DNA of 64,000 nt, from assembly GCF_027925445.1 (NCBI RefSeq), contig NZ_AP027149.1, positions 4,414,501-4,478,500 on the forward strand, in the 5' to 3' direction. The DNA is from Methylocystis bryophila. GTDB taxonomy: Bacteria > Pseudomonadota > Alphaproteobacteria > Rhizobiales > Beijerinckiaceae. Under the pieces are notes generated by a model. It did no database searches and was not told the DNA's origin. It saw only the letters and a program-made list of their open reading frames with translations. Position 1 is the first letter of the stretch. Each line of letters opens with the position of its first letter. Position numbers and translations under genes: made by a program. Positions 1 through 9,900 of the stretch are shown one piece after another.

Positions 1-63
1 GGTGGCGGACTGCGCCGTGCCGACACCCAATAGATTTTCTCCGTCCTTTACGGGTTTCGTGAC

Positions 64-741
64 ATGCGAATCTTGGTGGTTGAAGACGAGCGCGAGCTCG
101 CGGGAGAGATCGTCGGAGAAATCCGGCGCAACGGTTTTGTCGCCGATTGCACGGAGACGATCGCGGGCGCGAGCGAAGCCCTGCAGCTCTATCCCTATCC
201 CTTGGCTCTGCTGGACCGCCGTCTTCCCGACGGCGATGCGATGCAAGCCATTCCCGCGATGCGGCGTGCGCAACCCGGCATTCGGGTCATCATGCTTTCC
301 GCGCTCGACGCCGTGGAGGAGCGCGTGCGCGGACTCGACGCCGGCGCCGACGATTATCTGACGAAGCCTTGTCCGCTCGTCGAGCTCATGGCGAGGATCC
401 GGGCGAGCTTGCGCCGGCCCGGCGGAGAGCTGTTGCCGCCCGTGCAGGTCGGCGCGCTGACCTTCGATCTCGCGAAGCGCAACGCCTCGGTTCAGGGCGG
501 GCGCATCCCCTTTCATGCGCGTGAGCTCGCCCTTTTGGACGCGCTGGCCCGCAGGGCCGGGCAATTCGTGCGTCGTCAGGCCCTGATGGAGGAAATCTAC
601 AGCTATGACGACGATGTCCAACCACATGCGCTGACGATGGTCATCTCGCGCGTCAGACAGCGCCTCATCGACCTCGACTGCGGCGCCGAGATCGTTTCCG
701 AGCGCGGGGTCGGCTGCATGCTGCGAGAGAAAGTCTCATGA
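64..741 (+). CDS. OmpR-family response regulator
   Basis: A 225-residue two-component response regulator. The N-terminal receiver domain (about 1-115) has the acidic pair E7/D8, the phosphoacceptor D51 in LALLDRRLPDG and the lysine in the YLTKP motif. A winged-helix DNA-binding domain of OmpR/PhoB type follows (about 125-222). The stop overlaps the start of the histidine kinase gene in an ATGA, so the two are translationally coupled and probably form a cognate pair of QseBC/TctDE style. The signal and targets cannot be read from the sequence. No strong Shine-Dalgarno sequence is seen before the ATG. Confidence 0.9.
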   Translation: MRILVVEDERELAGEIVGEIRRNGFVADCTETIAGASEALQLYPYPLALLDRRLPDGDAMQAIPAMRRAQPGIRVIMLSALDAVEERVRGLDAGADDYLTKPCPLVELMARIRASLRRPGGELLPPVQVGALTFDLAKRNASVQGGRIPFHARELALLDALARRAGQFVRRQALMEEIYSYDDDVQPHALTMVISRVRQRLIDLDCGAEIVSERGVGCMLREKVS

Positions 742-2168
742 AGACGGCCGGATCGCTCTGGGTTCGGCTGACGATTCTCGTCGCTCTTTCCGTTTCCGCG
801 ATCTATTTGCTCACTCCGGTCGCATATTTCTATTCACCGCCTGACTCTATATCGCCATTAGGCTCCCAAAAACTGCTTGGGGGATATTCCGGCGCCCTCA
901 ATTTTCTCGGTTTGAGCAAAGCCCAGAGTCTCGTGATCGGCTCCCTTGCACGCGATGCGGAGGGCGCCCTAGTCCTTAAGCCGACGCAGGAGCTGAAGGC
1001 CTACGCCGCCGCCAATCCGGAGTTTCGTTTCGCCGTCCTGGGCGGACGGCAGTGCCAGGCGGTGACGGGCTCGAACCCGGAAGTGATCGCCGCCATCAAA
1101 AGATTCGGCGACTGTCCCTTGGGATACGGCCCTTTCGATCTCGGCGACGGCGCTCAACCGGCGCCCTGGAGTATTTACTCTCCTTACAACTCGCCGGTCG
1201 GAGCGGTCGCGCTGGGCTTGTACGGGTACCGCTTTCATTGGGAAGACCTGCTCTACTTCTTGTGGGATCAGCTCCGCGACACGCAGTGGGGCTACTTCGG
1301 GCCGACGTTCATCGCATTAATTCTGGCTTCCGCGCTCAGCGTTCGGCGTGGCCTCGCGCCGCTGAGGAAAGCCGCGCGGCGACTCGAGGCGATCGACATG
1401 AACGCGCTCGACTCGAGGCTCGCCGTCGACGACCTCCCTTCCGAGGTCGCCCCCTTTGTCGAGGCGGTCAATGGCATGCTCGAGCGCGTCGAGTCCGGCG
1501 TCGCGCAGCAAAAGCGCTTCCTGGCCAATGCGGCGCATGAGCTGCGCACTCCCCTCGCGGTGCTGCGCGCCCGCGTCGAGGCGTCGAGGGATTCAAAACT
1601 CAAAAGCGATCTGGGACGCGACGTGAGCCGCATCGGCACGATCATGGAGCAGCTGCTCGCTACGGCCAGACTGGGCGGACCGGGCGCCAACACGACGCAA
1701 AGGATCGATCTCGCGGAGCTCGCCTGGCGAATCGTCGCGGACTATGCGCTGCTCTGCCTCGATCGCGATCGGCGGATCGAGTTCGAGGAGCGCGAGGAGC
1801 CGGTTTTCGTTCTGGGCGACCGCCGCGCGATCGAGAGCGTCGTCGGCAATCTCATCGACAATGCGTTGCGCGCCGAGCCCTCCGGCGGCACGGTTCTTGT
1901 GCGCATTCACGACGACGCGGTGCTCGAGGTGATCGATCACGGCGGGGGCGTGCTGCCTGAAGATCGGGAGACGATCTTCGAGCCGTTCTGGCGCAAGAGC
2001 GACGCGACGCCCGGAACAGGGTTGGGCCTCGCAATCGCCCGCGAGCTGATGACGAAGCTCTCCGGCCGAGTCTGGGTCGAGGACACGCCCGGCGGCGGCG
2101 CGACGTTCAAGCTCGCCTTTCGCGCCTCGCCCGAGCCAGCGCAACCGGCGGCGGATGGCCCGACATGA
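738..2168 (+). CDS. Sensor histidine kinase
   Basis: A 476-residue membrane sensor kinase. A first hydrophobic segment (about 11-30) and a second (about 187-201) bracket a periplasmic domain of about 150 residues. A HAMP-like linker (about 202-255) leads into the HisKA dimerisation helix with phosphoacceptor H267 in AAHELRTPL. The C-terminal HATPase has the N box (NLIDNALRAEP), G1 (VIDHGGGV) and G2 (GTGLGLAIA). It overlaps the preceding regulator and the following GrpB-like gene by ATGA, so all three form one tight operon. The ligand is unknown. The periplasmic part carries two cysteines that could form a disulfide. Confidence 0.9.
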   Translation: MKTAGSLWVRLTILVALSVSAIYLLTPVAYFYSPPDSISPLGSQKLLGGYSGALNFLGLSKAQSLVIGSLARDAEGALVLKPTQELKAYAAANPEFRFAVLGGRQCQAVTGSNPEVIAAIKRFGDCPLGYGPFDLGDGAQPAPWSIYSPYNSPVGAVALGLYGYRFHWEDLLYFLWDQLRDTQWGYFGPTFIALILASALSVRRGLAPLRKAARRLEAIDMNALDSRLAVDDLPSEVAPFVEAVNGMLERVESGVAQQKRFLANAAHELRTPLAVLRARVEASRDSKLKSDLGRDVSRIGTIMEQLLATARLGGPGANTTQRIDLAELAWRIVADYALLCLDRDRRIEFEEREEPVFVLGDRRAIESVVGNLIDNALRAEPSGGTVLVRIHDDAVLEVIDHGGGVLPEDRETIFEPFWRKSDATPGTGLGLAIARELMTKLSGRVWVEDTPGGGATFKLAFRASPEPAQPAADGPT

Positions 2169-2707
2169 CGCTGTCTCCGTTCCCGGTCGTCCTCGCGCCC
2201 TATGATGAAGCCTGGCCGGAAATGGCGGCGCGTTGCTCGAGGCGCCTCGGCTCGCTTGGCCCTAACCTCCTGGCGGTTCACCACATCGGATCAACCTCCG
2301 TTCCGGGATTGTCGGCCAAGCCCATCATCGACCTCATGCCGGTCGTCGCGAGCTTGAGACGGCTCGATGAGCAGACGCTGCAGCTCGCTGCGCTCGGCTT
2401 TGACTGGCACGGAGAATTCGGCATGGCGGGAAGACGTTATTGCACGCTGTCAAAAAACGGCAGGCGCGTCGCTCAGCTGCATTTCTTTGAGGTCGGCGCG
2501 CGGCATATCGCGCGTCACCTCGCGTTCAGAGACTATTTGCGGGCGAGACCGGACGCAGCTGACGCCTATGAGCAAGAAAAACGTCGCGCCCGGGATCTCT
2601 TTCCTGGCAACTCCCATGCTTACGGCGACGAAAAATCGGCATGGATCGAGGCGAAGGAAGCCGAGGCTCTTGCCTGGTTCCAGAGGCAAGAGTCTCGATC
2701 CTCATGA
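2165..2707 (+). CDS. GrpB/UPF0157 family protein
   Basis: A 180-residue protein of the GrpB (UPF0157) group of nucleotidyltransferase-fold proteins. It has the hallmark stretch HHIGSTSVPGLSAKPIIDLM (about 39-58) and the later regions LHFFEVG and HLAFRDYLR. The length is normal for the family. The start overlaps the kinase stop in an ATGA. The biochemical role of the family is poorly defined, and its pairing with a two-component system here may be only organisational. Confidence 0.85.
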   Translation: MTLSPFPVVLAPYDEAWPEMAARCSRRLGSLGPNLLAVHHIGSTSVPGLSAKPIIDLMPVVASLRRLDEQTLQLAALGFDWHGEFGMAGRRYCTLSKNGRRVAQLHFFEVGARHIARHLAFRDYLRARPDAADAYEQEKRRARDLFPGNSHAYGDEKSAWIEAKEAEALAWFQRQESRSS

Positions 2708-2752
2708 CGATTTCATCCCTGGCGGCGCGGCTCCGCGCCTTTTATTCGCCGA

Positions 2753-3235
2753 TCAGTGGAAGACGACGCTCTGATTGGCGGAGAAAGACCCTCCAGGAGG
2801 CGGCGGAGCCTTGGTGGCGGCGACGGCCTTCTGAAGCAGTTGGGAATGGGCGGGCGACGAGCCTTTGCAATTGATCCCCGAGATCGCGCCATTTGCGGTT
2901 ACTTGAAAGCGGCAGGAGGCCGTTCCCGCGCCGACCTTCGGATTTGTCGGCACATGGACCCGCAGGGCGGCGGCGAGCTTTTGAGCATAGGCGGGATCGG
3001 AGCGCGTCACGACGGCCGGGCGCTCCTTGGGCTGAGCGGCGGCGGGAGCCTTCGCCGGCGGCTCGGCCTGGGCCGCGGCGGGCGGGGTCGAGGGCTGCTC
3101 GCCGCGAGCCGCTTCGCCCGCGCCGGAGGGTTGCTCGGCTTGAGCCTTATTGGCGCCAGCGGATTGCTCCTCGGCCGAGGCCGCGCCCGCGACGCCGAGG
3201 AACGCCAGCATCAAGACGATAGAGATAGGTCGCAT
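2753..3235 (-). CDS. Secreted TonB-C-terminal-like protein
   Basis: A 160-residue protein. A signal peptide (MRPISIVLMLAFLGVAGAASA) is followed by an Ala/Pro/Glu-rich linker (about 25-75) and a C-terminal TonB-like domain. That domain is paralogous to the end of the tonB gene just upstream: both share GAGTASC, the ending APPPPGG and FxxxQSVxFH, and a pair of cysteines. With a cleavable signal and no anchor it should be a free periplasmic domain, not a classical TonB. I chose the internal ATG at 3235 because it begins the signal peptide; a longer frame begins at 3256. It is the last gene of the minus-strand methanobactin cluster. Confidence 0.75.
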   Translation of the reverse strand: MRPISIVLMLAFLGVAGAASAEEQSAGANKAQAEQPSGAGEAARGEQPSTPPAAAQAEPPAKAPAAAQPKERPAVVTRSDPAYAQKLAAALRVHVPTNPKVGAGTASCRFQVTANGAISGINCKGSSPAHSQLLQKAVAATKAPPPPGGSFSANQSVVFH

Positions 3236-3401
3236 CTTTCTTCTCCTTTGCCGCACCGACTGAGTCCGCGCAAAGGTTTCTCCCCTGCCGGCTCAGTTCG
3301 GAAGAAAATCCGATAGCTGAAGGGCGTCACGAAGAACGCCCGGCTTCCACCCGCGCGAAAGCTCCGCGCGGACATGCTTCCTGAAAAACACGCTGAGCTC
3401 T

Positions 3402-3515
3402 CGATCACGCCGCCTTCAGGCGGAATCGCTTGAACGCAGAAAACGTGATCGACTCTTGAAGTTTAGAGCCCGATTTGTGCGAAAAGCCGATTTCCGGTTT
3501 TTCGCATCGCGCTCT
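3402..3515. repeat. Palindromic intergenic repeat, copy 1
   Basis: Two adjoining inverted repeats: 3402-3450 begins and ends with GATCACG/CGTGATC around a CGCC..GGCG stem, and 3465-3515 pairs AGAGC with GCTCT around GCGAAAA/TTTTCGC. Near copies occur at 36964, 38127 and 61571. The outer edge touches the tonB stop codon, so it may act as a transcription end or mRNA-stabilising hairpin for tonB. Confidence 0.8.
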
Positions 3516-4227
3516 AATGGAACTTGACGGACTGCGAGGCGAAGAAACGCCCTCCCGGCGGCGGCGGCGCTTGCACCGAGGCGATCGCGCGGTGCAGCAG
3601 CGCCGCATGGGCCGGGGTGGATCCCGAGCAGGCGACGCCTCCCATTCCGCCCCCAGGGCCTATGTGGAAGCTGCAGCTCGCCGTGCCCGCGCCGAGCGAC
3701 GACGAACCCGGCACATGGCGACGGATCGCCGCTGAGAGCAGCGCCGCATAGGTGGCGCGTGAAATCCCGCCGGAAGCCGCCTGCCCGCCTTCCATGCCGA
3801 GCCGGTGACGCTCCTGGGCCTGCTGCTTGTGCTCGGCCCGCGGCCTCTCCTGGCGCTTCTCGACGACTCGCTTCTCAGGCTCGACGACTTGCTTTTTCGC
3901 CGGCAGCGGCGGCGCCTCTGGATGCATGACGAGCGGCGGCGGAATGGCGAAGTCCGGCTGCTCCACGGCCTCGGGCGGCGGTGTGTCGTCCAATTCGACC
4001 TGCTCGACCGACTCGAATTGATCGCCTTCGGGAATGAGGTCCGCGCTCATCGAATCGAGCGGAACGATCTTCTCGAGCGCGAAGTTCATGAACAGCAGGC
4101 CGAGCGCCACATGGCCGAGGAGCACGACGGCGATCGAGAGCGGCCTCAGCCAAGGCGGCCGAATAGCCGGAAAGCCGGTCTCGAGCGATCCATTCGCAAG
4201 GGGGGGGAGCGCTGCAGCGTCCGTCAT
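3514..4227 (-). CDS. tonB: TonB energy-transducing protein
   Basis: A 237-residue TonB-family protein that should link the inner-membrane proton motive force to outer-membrane receptors. It has a short cytoplasmic start, one transmembrane segment (LSIAVVLLGHVALGLLFM, about 35-52), a Pro/Glu/Lys-rich periplasmic spacer with PPP and KK/EKR runs (about 80-150) and a C-terminal TonB domain (about 155-237) containing two cysteines. The start at 4227 is chosen because it overlaps the stop of the small upstream gene (ATGA). No exbB or exbD lies in the window, so it must borrow these from elsewhere. Its place behind mbnE suggests a dedicated TonB for methanobactin or copper uptake. Confidence 0.85.
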   Translation of the reverse strand: MTDAAALPPLANGSLETGFPAIRPPWLRPLSIAVVLLGHVALGLLFMNFALEKIVPLDSMSADLIPEGDQFESVEQVELDDTPPPEAVEQPDFAIPPPLVMHPEAPPLPAKKQVVEPEKRVVEKRQERPRAEHKQQAQERHRLGMEGGQAASGGISRATYAALLSAAIRRHVPGSSSLGAGTASCSFHIGPGGGMGGVACSGSTPAHAALLHRAIASVQAPPPPGGRFFASQSVKFH

Positions 4228-4373
4228 ATGCGCCTCCCCCAACAGCGGGCGCCATCGGCAGAAAGGGCGCCGCTGCGCGACTCGCGCAGTCCGACCGCGC
4301 CGAGAATGACCGACTTGCCCGCGACGCTCGCCGCGTAGATCATCGTGAGGAGGGTGATGGAAAGATAATACAT
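4224..4373 (-). CDS. Small 49-residue membrane peptide
   Basis: A 49-codon reading frame starting MYYLSITLLTMIYAASVAGK, mostly one hydrophobic helix (about 2-30) followed by a polar tail. Its TGA overlaps the tonB ATG in an ATGA, which favours real translation and coupling. I recognise no family. It could be a small partner of TonB or merely a leader for its translation. It is too short for standard gene calls. Confidence 0.5.
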   Translation of the reverse strand: MYYLSITLLTMIYAASVAGKSVILGAVGLRESRSGALSADGARCWGRRI

Positions 4374-4496
4374 GACTGTCTGTCCCCTTGTAGCCATCAC
4401 GCCGCCGCTCCCGGCGCGCGTCAGGCTTTATTTGATTTTGGCCGCGTGGATTTTCGCGTAAGCGAACGCGGACGTGTGAAGCGGGGAAAGGGAAGG

Positions 4497-4886
4497 CTAA
4501 GCCGCGGGCGGCGCGCGCGCGCCGTTGGCGGGCTCAGCCGCCATGGGCTTGAGGGGGCTCGCGGCACAAAGCGAGTAACGCATGCGCGAGGCGACGCGCT
4601 CCTGGGGCCGCGCGAAAAAAAAGCTGCGCAAGACCAGAACCGCCGTCCCCAGACAAGCGGTCAAGCAGCAATCGGGACAACCGGGAAGGCCCGAGTGGCG
4701 CGGCGCCTGCGACGGCGCGCCATCATAAGAGCCAACGCTCACATCTGGCTTGACGATGCTATGTGGGCATTCCACCGCCCCACCGCGGGCGAAGTGGCCC
4801 GCTGATGAATAAGTCGGGAAGATCAGGCCGATCATCATCGCGCAGATCGCGCCGATGACGAACAACGCCTTAGCACGGGCACCCAT
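4497..4886 (-). CDS. DUF2946-like exported Cys-rich protein
   Basis: A 129-residue protein with an N-terminal hydrophobic segment (about 6-24, ALFVIGAICAMMIGLIFP), a histidine- and cysteine-containing middle (GCPDCCLTACLG, about 70-81), a second hydrophobic stretch and a tail ending RAPPAA. The layout (leader, CPxC motif, RAPP tail) resembles DUF2946 proteins, often found beside copper and TonB genes; a second such protein lies at 26092-26460. I chose the ATG at 4886, which has GAGGGG upstream; a longer frame starts at 4931. It sits between mbnE and tonB on the same strand. Function unknown; a copper-linked role is inferred from context only. Confidence 0.6.
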   Translation of the reverse strand: MGARAKALFVIGAICAMMIGLIFPTYSSAGHFARGGAVECPHSIVKPDVSVGSYDGAPSQAPRHSGLPGCPDCCLTACLGTAVLVLRSFFFARPQERVASRMRYSLCAASPLKPMAAEPANGARAPPAA

Positions 4887-5042
4887 CGCCGCCCCTCGGT
4901 GGTGATTAAAAGCTATCCGAAACTTCGCCATTTGACAATGCGTCGCGCGCCAACACGGCTCCGGATGAATCGGAACAAGTTGAACGTTCCGATTTTCGCA
5001 TGAAGCCGCCGAGCCCCCAAGATCCTTGGCAAGGCCGCTTCA

Positions 5043-6884
5043 TCAGGGCCTCTCGCGCCACCAGCCCTCCAAGATCATATTGTAAGGAAACATCGGATGG
5101 CGCGGGTTGCTTGCGGCGTGCCGGAGCTGGGGGACGTGCGCCGTATAGATGTCCGTCGCGTGATATAGGGGCACGAAATAGAAGCCCGAAATGAGAACAC
5201 GATCGAGCGCGCGCGCGGCGGCGATCAGGTCTTCCTTGCTGCGCGCGGCGACGAGAGCGTCGATCATCGCGTCCACGGCGGGCGAGGCGACCCCACAGAG
5301 ATTGACCGAACCGGCTTGCGATGCGGCAGGAGAACCCCATCGCGCGCGCTGTTCGGCGCCGGGCTCGGCGACGGGGAGCCATTGCCCGACAAGCATGTCG
5401 AAATCAAAATTTTGCCGGTTGCGGTTGTATTGCGCCTCTTCGACCAGGCGCACCTGCGCATCCACGCCGATCCTGGCGAGGGACGCCGAAAAGTTCAGCG
5501 CGAGCCGCTCCTCGTCGTGGCTGCGGACCAGAATCTCGAAGCGCAGCGGCGAGCCGCCCTTCGTGAGCCCCGCGGGCGACGGCTGGTAACCGACCTCCGT
5601 GAGCAGCGCGATGGCGCGGCGGGCGATCGCGCGATCCCGGCCCGAGCCGTCGTGAGCGGGCGGCAGCCACCGTCCTTCCAGGATGTCCTCTCGCAGCACG
5701 CCGGGAAACCGTGCGAGCAGCGCCCGTTCGGCGCCGCTAGCCGGCTTTCTGGACGCCGAATAGACACTCTCGTCGAAATAGCTTTGGGTTCTCCGGTAAA
5801 GACCGGAAAGCAGATTGGCGTTGATCCACTCGAAATCGAGCATCATCGCGATCGCTTCCCGCACGCGCGGATCGCGAAAGATTTCGCGGCGCAAATTGAA
5901 GCCGAAGCCTTCGATCCCTACCGGCCGCGTGGGTCGAATCGTCTCCTTGACGATCCGCCCTTCGCTCATCGCCGGGAAATTATAGCCCTGGGCCCATTGA
6001 GTCGCGCTCGTCTCCTCTCGAAAGTCGACGAGCCCCGCTTTGAAGGCCTCGAATAAGGCGCCGGCGTCTCTGTAGTAATCAACCTCGACCTCGGCAAAAT
6101 TGAAGAAGCCTCGCCGCGCCGGCAAATCATTGCCCCAATAGTTGGGATCGCGGCGAAGAAGCAGTCGTTCGCCCGCGTTGACCTCACTCACGATGTAGGG
6201 GCCGGAGGCGAGCGGCGGGGCGAGCGTCGCCTCGGAAAAGCGCTCGACGTCGGTCGCGTGCTTCGGAAGCACCGGCATAGCCGCAAGCGCCAGCGGCAGC
6301 TCGCGATCATTCGCGCCTGTGAGATCGAAGCGGACCGTGCGCGCATCGGGCGCGTCGATCGACTTTACGAGCGAAAATTCGGCGCGCGTCTGAGGAAGGC
6401 CTTGCTCCTTGAGCAAAGCGAAGGTGAAGGCCACGTCGGCGGCGGTGATCGACGCGCCGTCGGAAAAATGCGCGCGCGGGTCGAGGTGGAACACGACATG
6501 CTCGCGCGCGTCGTCGATGTCGACGCTTTCCGCGATCAAACCGTAATAGGTTTTCTCCTCGTCCTCCGAGCGCGTCATGAGACTTTCGTAAACCGCGCCT
6601 TGGAGGAAGAGCGGTGCGCGCAGGAACTTGATGTTGAAGCGATTGAGGTTCTCGAACGTCCCGAGCACGCCAAGGCGCAGCCTGCCCCCTTTCGGCGCGC
6701 TGGGCTCGGCGTAGGGGAAGTGGTCGAAATCCGCAGGCAGCTCGGGTTCGCCGACCATGGCGAGCGCGTGCGCGGATCGCATCACGGCCGGCGGAGGGCT
6801 TTCGGCGCTCGCCGGTCCGGCAAGCCGAAAAACCGCAGCCAACGTAAAACAGACTCGCATCGTTAGAGTGGCGAGACTTCTCAT
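5043..6884 (-). CDS. mbnE: Methanobactin periplasmic binding protein MbnE
   Basis: A 613-residue extracellular solute-binding protein of family 5 (YejA/oligopeptide-binding type). A Sec signal peptide (about 1-27, ending GPASA) precedes the body, which has the family features FPYAEPSAPKGGRLRLG near the start, AHFSDGASITAADVAFTF, and VREAIAMMLDFEWIN in the second lobe. MbnE in methanobactin operons is a YejA-like protein shown to bind methanobactin, and the location inside an mbn cluster supports that identity over a general peptide binder. The ATG at 6884 is used because the signal peptide begins there; the open frame extends to 7040. No matching ABC permease or ATPase genes follow, so how the ligand crosses the inner membrane is open. 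Confidence 0.8.
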   Translation of the reverse strand: MRSLATLTMRVCFTLAAVFRLAGPASAESPPPAVMRSAHALAMVGEPELPADFDHFPYAEPSAPKGGRLRLGVLGTFENLNRFNIKFLRAPLFLQGAVYESLMTRSEDEEKTYYGLIAESVDIDDAREHVVFHLDPRAHFSDGASITAADVAFTFALLKEQGLPQTRAEFSLVKSIDAPDARTVRFDLTGANDRELPLALAAMPVLPKHATDVERFSEATLAPPLASGPYIVSEVNAGERLLLRRDPNYWGNDLPARRGFFNFAEVEVDYYRDAGALFEAFKAGLVDFREETSATQWAQGYNFPAMSEGRIVKETIRPTRPVGIEGFGFNLRREIFRDPRVREAIAMMLDFEWINANLLSGLYRRTQSYFDESVYSASRKPASGAERALLARFPGVLREDILEGRWLPPAHDGSGRDRAIARRAIALLTEVGYQPSPAGLTKGGSPLRFEILVRSHDEERLALNFSASLARIGVDAQVRLVEEAQYNRNRQNFDFDMLVGQWLPVAEPGAEQRARWGSPAASQAGSVNLCGVASPAVDAMIDALVAARSKEDLIAAARALDRVLISGFYFVPLYHATDIYTAHVPQLRHAASNPRHPMFPYNMILEGWWRERP

Positions 6885-6958
6885 TGGGGAGCCGCCTTTC
6901 TCGTCGCCGCAAGGACATAAAGACGCGGGGGACGCGGCGTGAGACCCCGAAATCAAGC

Positions 6959-9900
6959 TTATCCGACGGTTTCCTCCGGATGACTGGAAGGGAAACTCGA
7001 GCGCCGGCGAAAGAAACGGCGCCATCGTTGACCCGACCAAGAGCGGAGACTCTCGAGATAGAGATAGACGACTGGCGTGGTGTAAAGAGTCAGCAATTGG
7101 CTGACGATGAGGCCCCCGACCAGGGAAGTGCCCAGGGGGCGGCGGATCTCTCCCCCGTCGCCGAAGCTCAACGCCAGCGGGACGGCTCCGAAGATCGCGA
7201 CCAAGGTCGTCATCAAGATCGGACGGAAACGCGAGACACTTGCGCGAAAAATGGCGTCGCCAGGCGCGAGTCGATGCGAACGTTGCGCCTCGAGCGCGAA
7301 ATCGATCATCAATATCGCGTTTTTCTTGACGATGCCGATGAGGAGAATCACGCCGATGAGCGCGATAATGCTGAAATCGAGGTCGAACAGCAAAAGCGCC
7401 AGCACCGCTCCGACGCCCGCCGAAGGCAAGGTCGTTAGGATCGTGATCGGATGAATGAAGCTCTCATAGAGCACCCCGAGGACGATATAGACGGCCGCGA
7501 GCGCGGCGAGAATGAGCCAGGGCTCTTTCCCAAGGGAGTCCGCGAAGGCCCCGGCCGTCCCCTCGAGACTCCCATGAATCGTCGAAGGCGCCTGGAGTTC
7601 CGCCATGATCCGTCGGATCTCTGCGTCGGCCTCTCCCAAGGCTCGGCCCGAATTGAGATTGAATGAAACGGTGATCGCCGCGAAGAGCCCCTGATGGTAG
7701 ATCGCGGTCGGCGCCGCACCGGAGGCGAAATGGGCGAAAGAGGACATCGGCGCCATGATTTGCTGACGCGTGCTGACGGCCTCCCGAGTCGGCGCGCTTC
7801 CTCCACTTGCATTTATCGGCGCGGTGCTCCTTGCACGACTGGGGGAAGCGATCGCGTCGCCGCCGACATCGCGACGCACCGTCAACCCCGGCGCCCGCGC
7901 GCTCTGCGCCTTCGCTTCGAAAGGCGTGTTGCTTGCCGCGGGGCCACTGGCGGCGCCGACATAGAGGTCGTCTAAGATCGTCGGATCCTGCCAATAGCGC
8001 GGCTCCACCTCCATCACCACGTGATATTGGTTGATCGGGCCATAGATCACCGAGACTTGGCGCTGTCCGAAAGCGTCGTAGAGCGTGTTGTCGATGTCGC
8101 TCGTCGTGACCCCCAGTCGAGAAGCCGTCTCACGGTCGATCGCGACATTCGTTTCAAGCCCGTTATCCTCCATGTCCGAGCTGACGTCGCTCAGAATGGA
8201 GCTTCCTCGCAGCGCAGCCACAAGGCGCGGCACGAAGTCATAGAGATCGCTCACATTATCGCCTCGAAGAGTGAACTGATATTGAGCGTCGCCCTGTCGT
8301 GCGCCTACAAACAAATCCTGGACCGATCTCAGGAAGAGCCGAGCGCCGGGAACCTGCGCGGCCCTGCCCCGCAGACGCGCTATGACTTCATCCGCGCTGA
8401 CGTCGCGCTGCGACGTCGGTTTCAAGTCGACGAAAACCGGCGCGCTGTTCGTTTGGCCCATGGCGGAGCCGGCGACGCCCGACACGCTTTCCACCGCAGG
8501 ATCGCTTTCGATGATCTTTTCGAACTGTGCGAGCTTGCTCCGCATCAATTGAAAGGAAACGGTTTGGTCCGCCCGGATGGCGCCGGCCAGTCGACCGGTG
8601 TCTTCTTGCGGAAAAAAGCCCTTCGGAACGATCGAGAAGAGCCAAATGTTCAGGCCAATGGTCGAAATCAAGATCACGATGATGACCGGGCCGTGGCGCA
8701 AGGACCAGCTTAGGCTCCGCGCGTATGCATTGAGGAGCCAAGCCTGGAAATCATAGCGCGGTCGTGTAGGCTTCGAGGATTCCGCCTTTAGGAATCTCGC
8801 GCAGAGCATCGGCGTCGCCGTCAAGGACAGAAGGAGCGAGACGAGAACGGCGACGGAAAGGGTCACCGCAAACTCGCGGAACAGACGCCCTAGGATGCCG
8901 CCCATGAAGAGGATTGGAACAAAAACGGCGATCAGCGAGAGGCTGATCGAGAGCACGGTGAACCCCACCTCCTGAGCGCCGCGGATAGAGGCTTCGACGC
9001 GTCCCCTTCCGTTTTCGATGTGGCGAGAAATGTTCTCAAGAACGACAATCGCGTCATCGACGACGAATCCTGTGGCGACGATCAAAGCCATCAGCGAAAA
9101 ATTGTTCAAGCTGAAGCCCAACAGATACATCGCGCCGAAGGTCGCGACGATCGAGACTGTCGTGACGACAGCAGGAATGAGGGTCGCGCGAGCATCTCGC
9201 AGAAACAAGAAGACGGTGAGCGTGACGAGGAAGATCGCGACCACCAGCGTTCCCTCGGTATCGTGGAGGGAAGCGCGGATCGTATTGCTTCTGTCGGATT
9301 TAAGCGTGATGCCGATCTCGGCGGGCATCGCCGCCGCAAGTTTCGGAAGCTCGGCCTTCACGCGCTCGACCGTCGCGAGGACATTGGCTCCGGGCTGACG
9401 ATAAATATAGACGGCTACCGCCTTCTCGCCATTGGCGAGGCATTCGTTGCGCAAGTCCTCAACCGAGTCCTCCACCTCGGCAATTTCACTCAGGCGGATC
9501 GCTGCGCCATTGCGATACCCGACAATCAGAGAAAGATAGTCGTTCGCCCGCGTCGCTTGATCGTTCGTGTAGATTTCGAAGGTCTGATCGACATTGTTGA
9601 TCTCACCCTTAGGGCCGTTCGCATTTGCCGCGACAAGCGTAGCGCGCACATCTTCGGGGCCCAGGCCATATTTGAATAGCGCTTTGGGGTTGAGCTCGAT
9701 ACGCACGGCTGGCGGACTCGAGCCGCCTACGACAACTTGGCCGACACCGTCGAGCTGGGACAATCCGAGCTGCAGAAAATTGCTGGCAAGGTCGTAAATG
9801 CGATCCGGGGTCAAGGTTTTCGAGGTCAAGACCAGGATGAGAACCGGCGCTTCGGCCGGATTGAGCTTTCGATAGGTCGGACTGTTGGGCAAGTTCGAAG

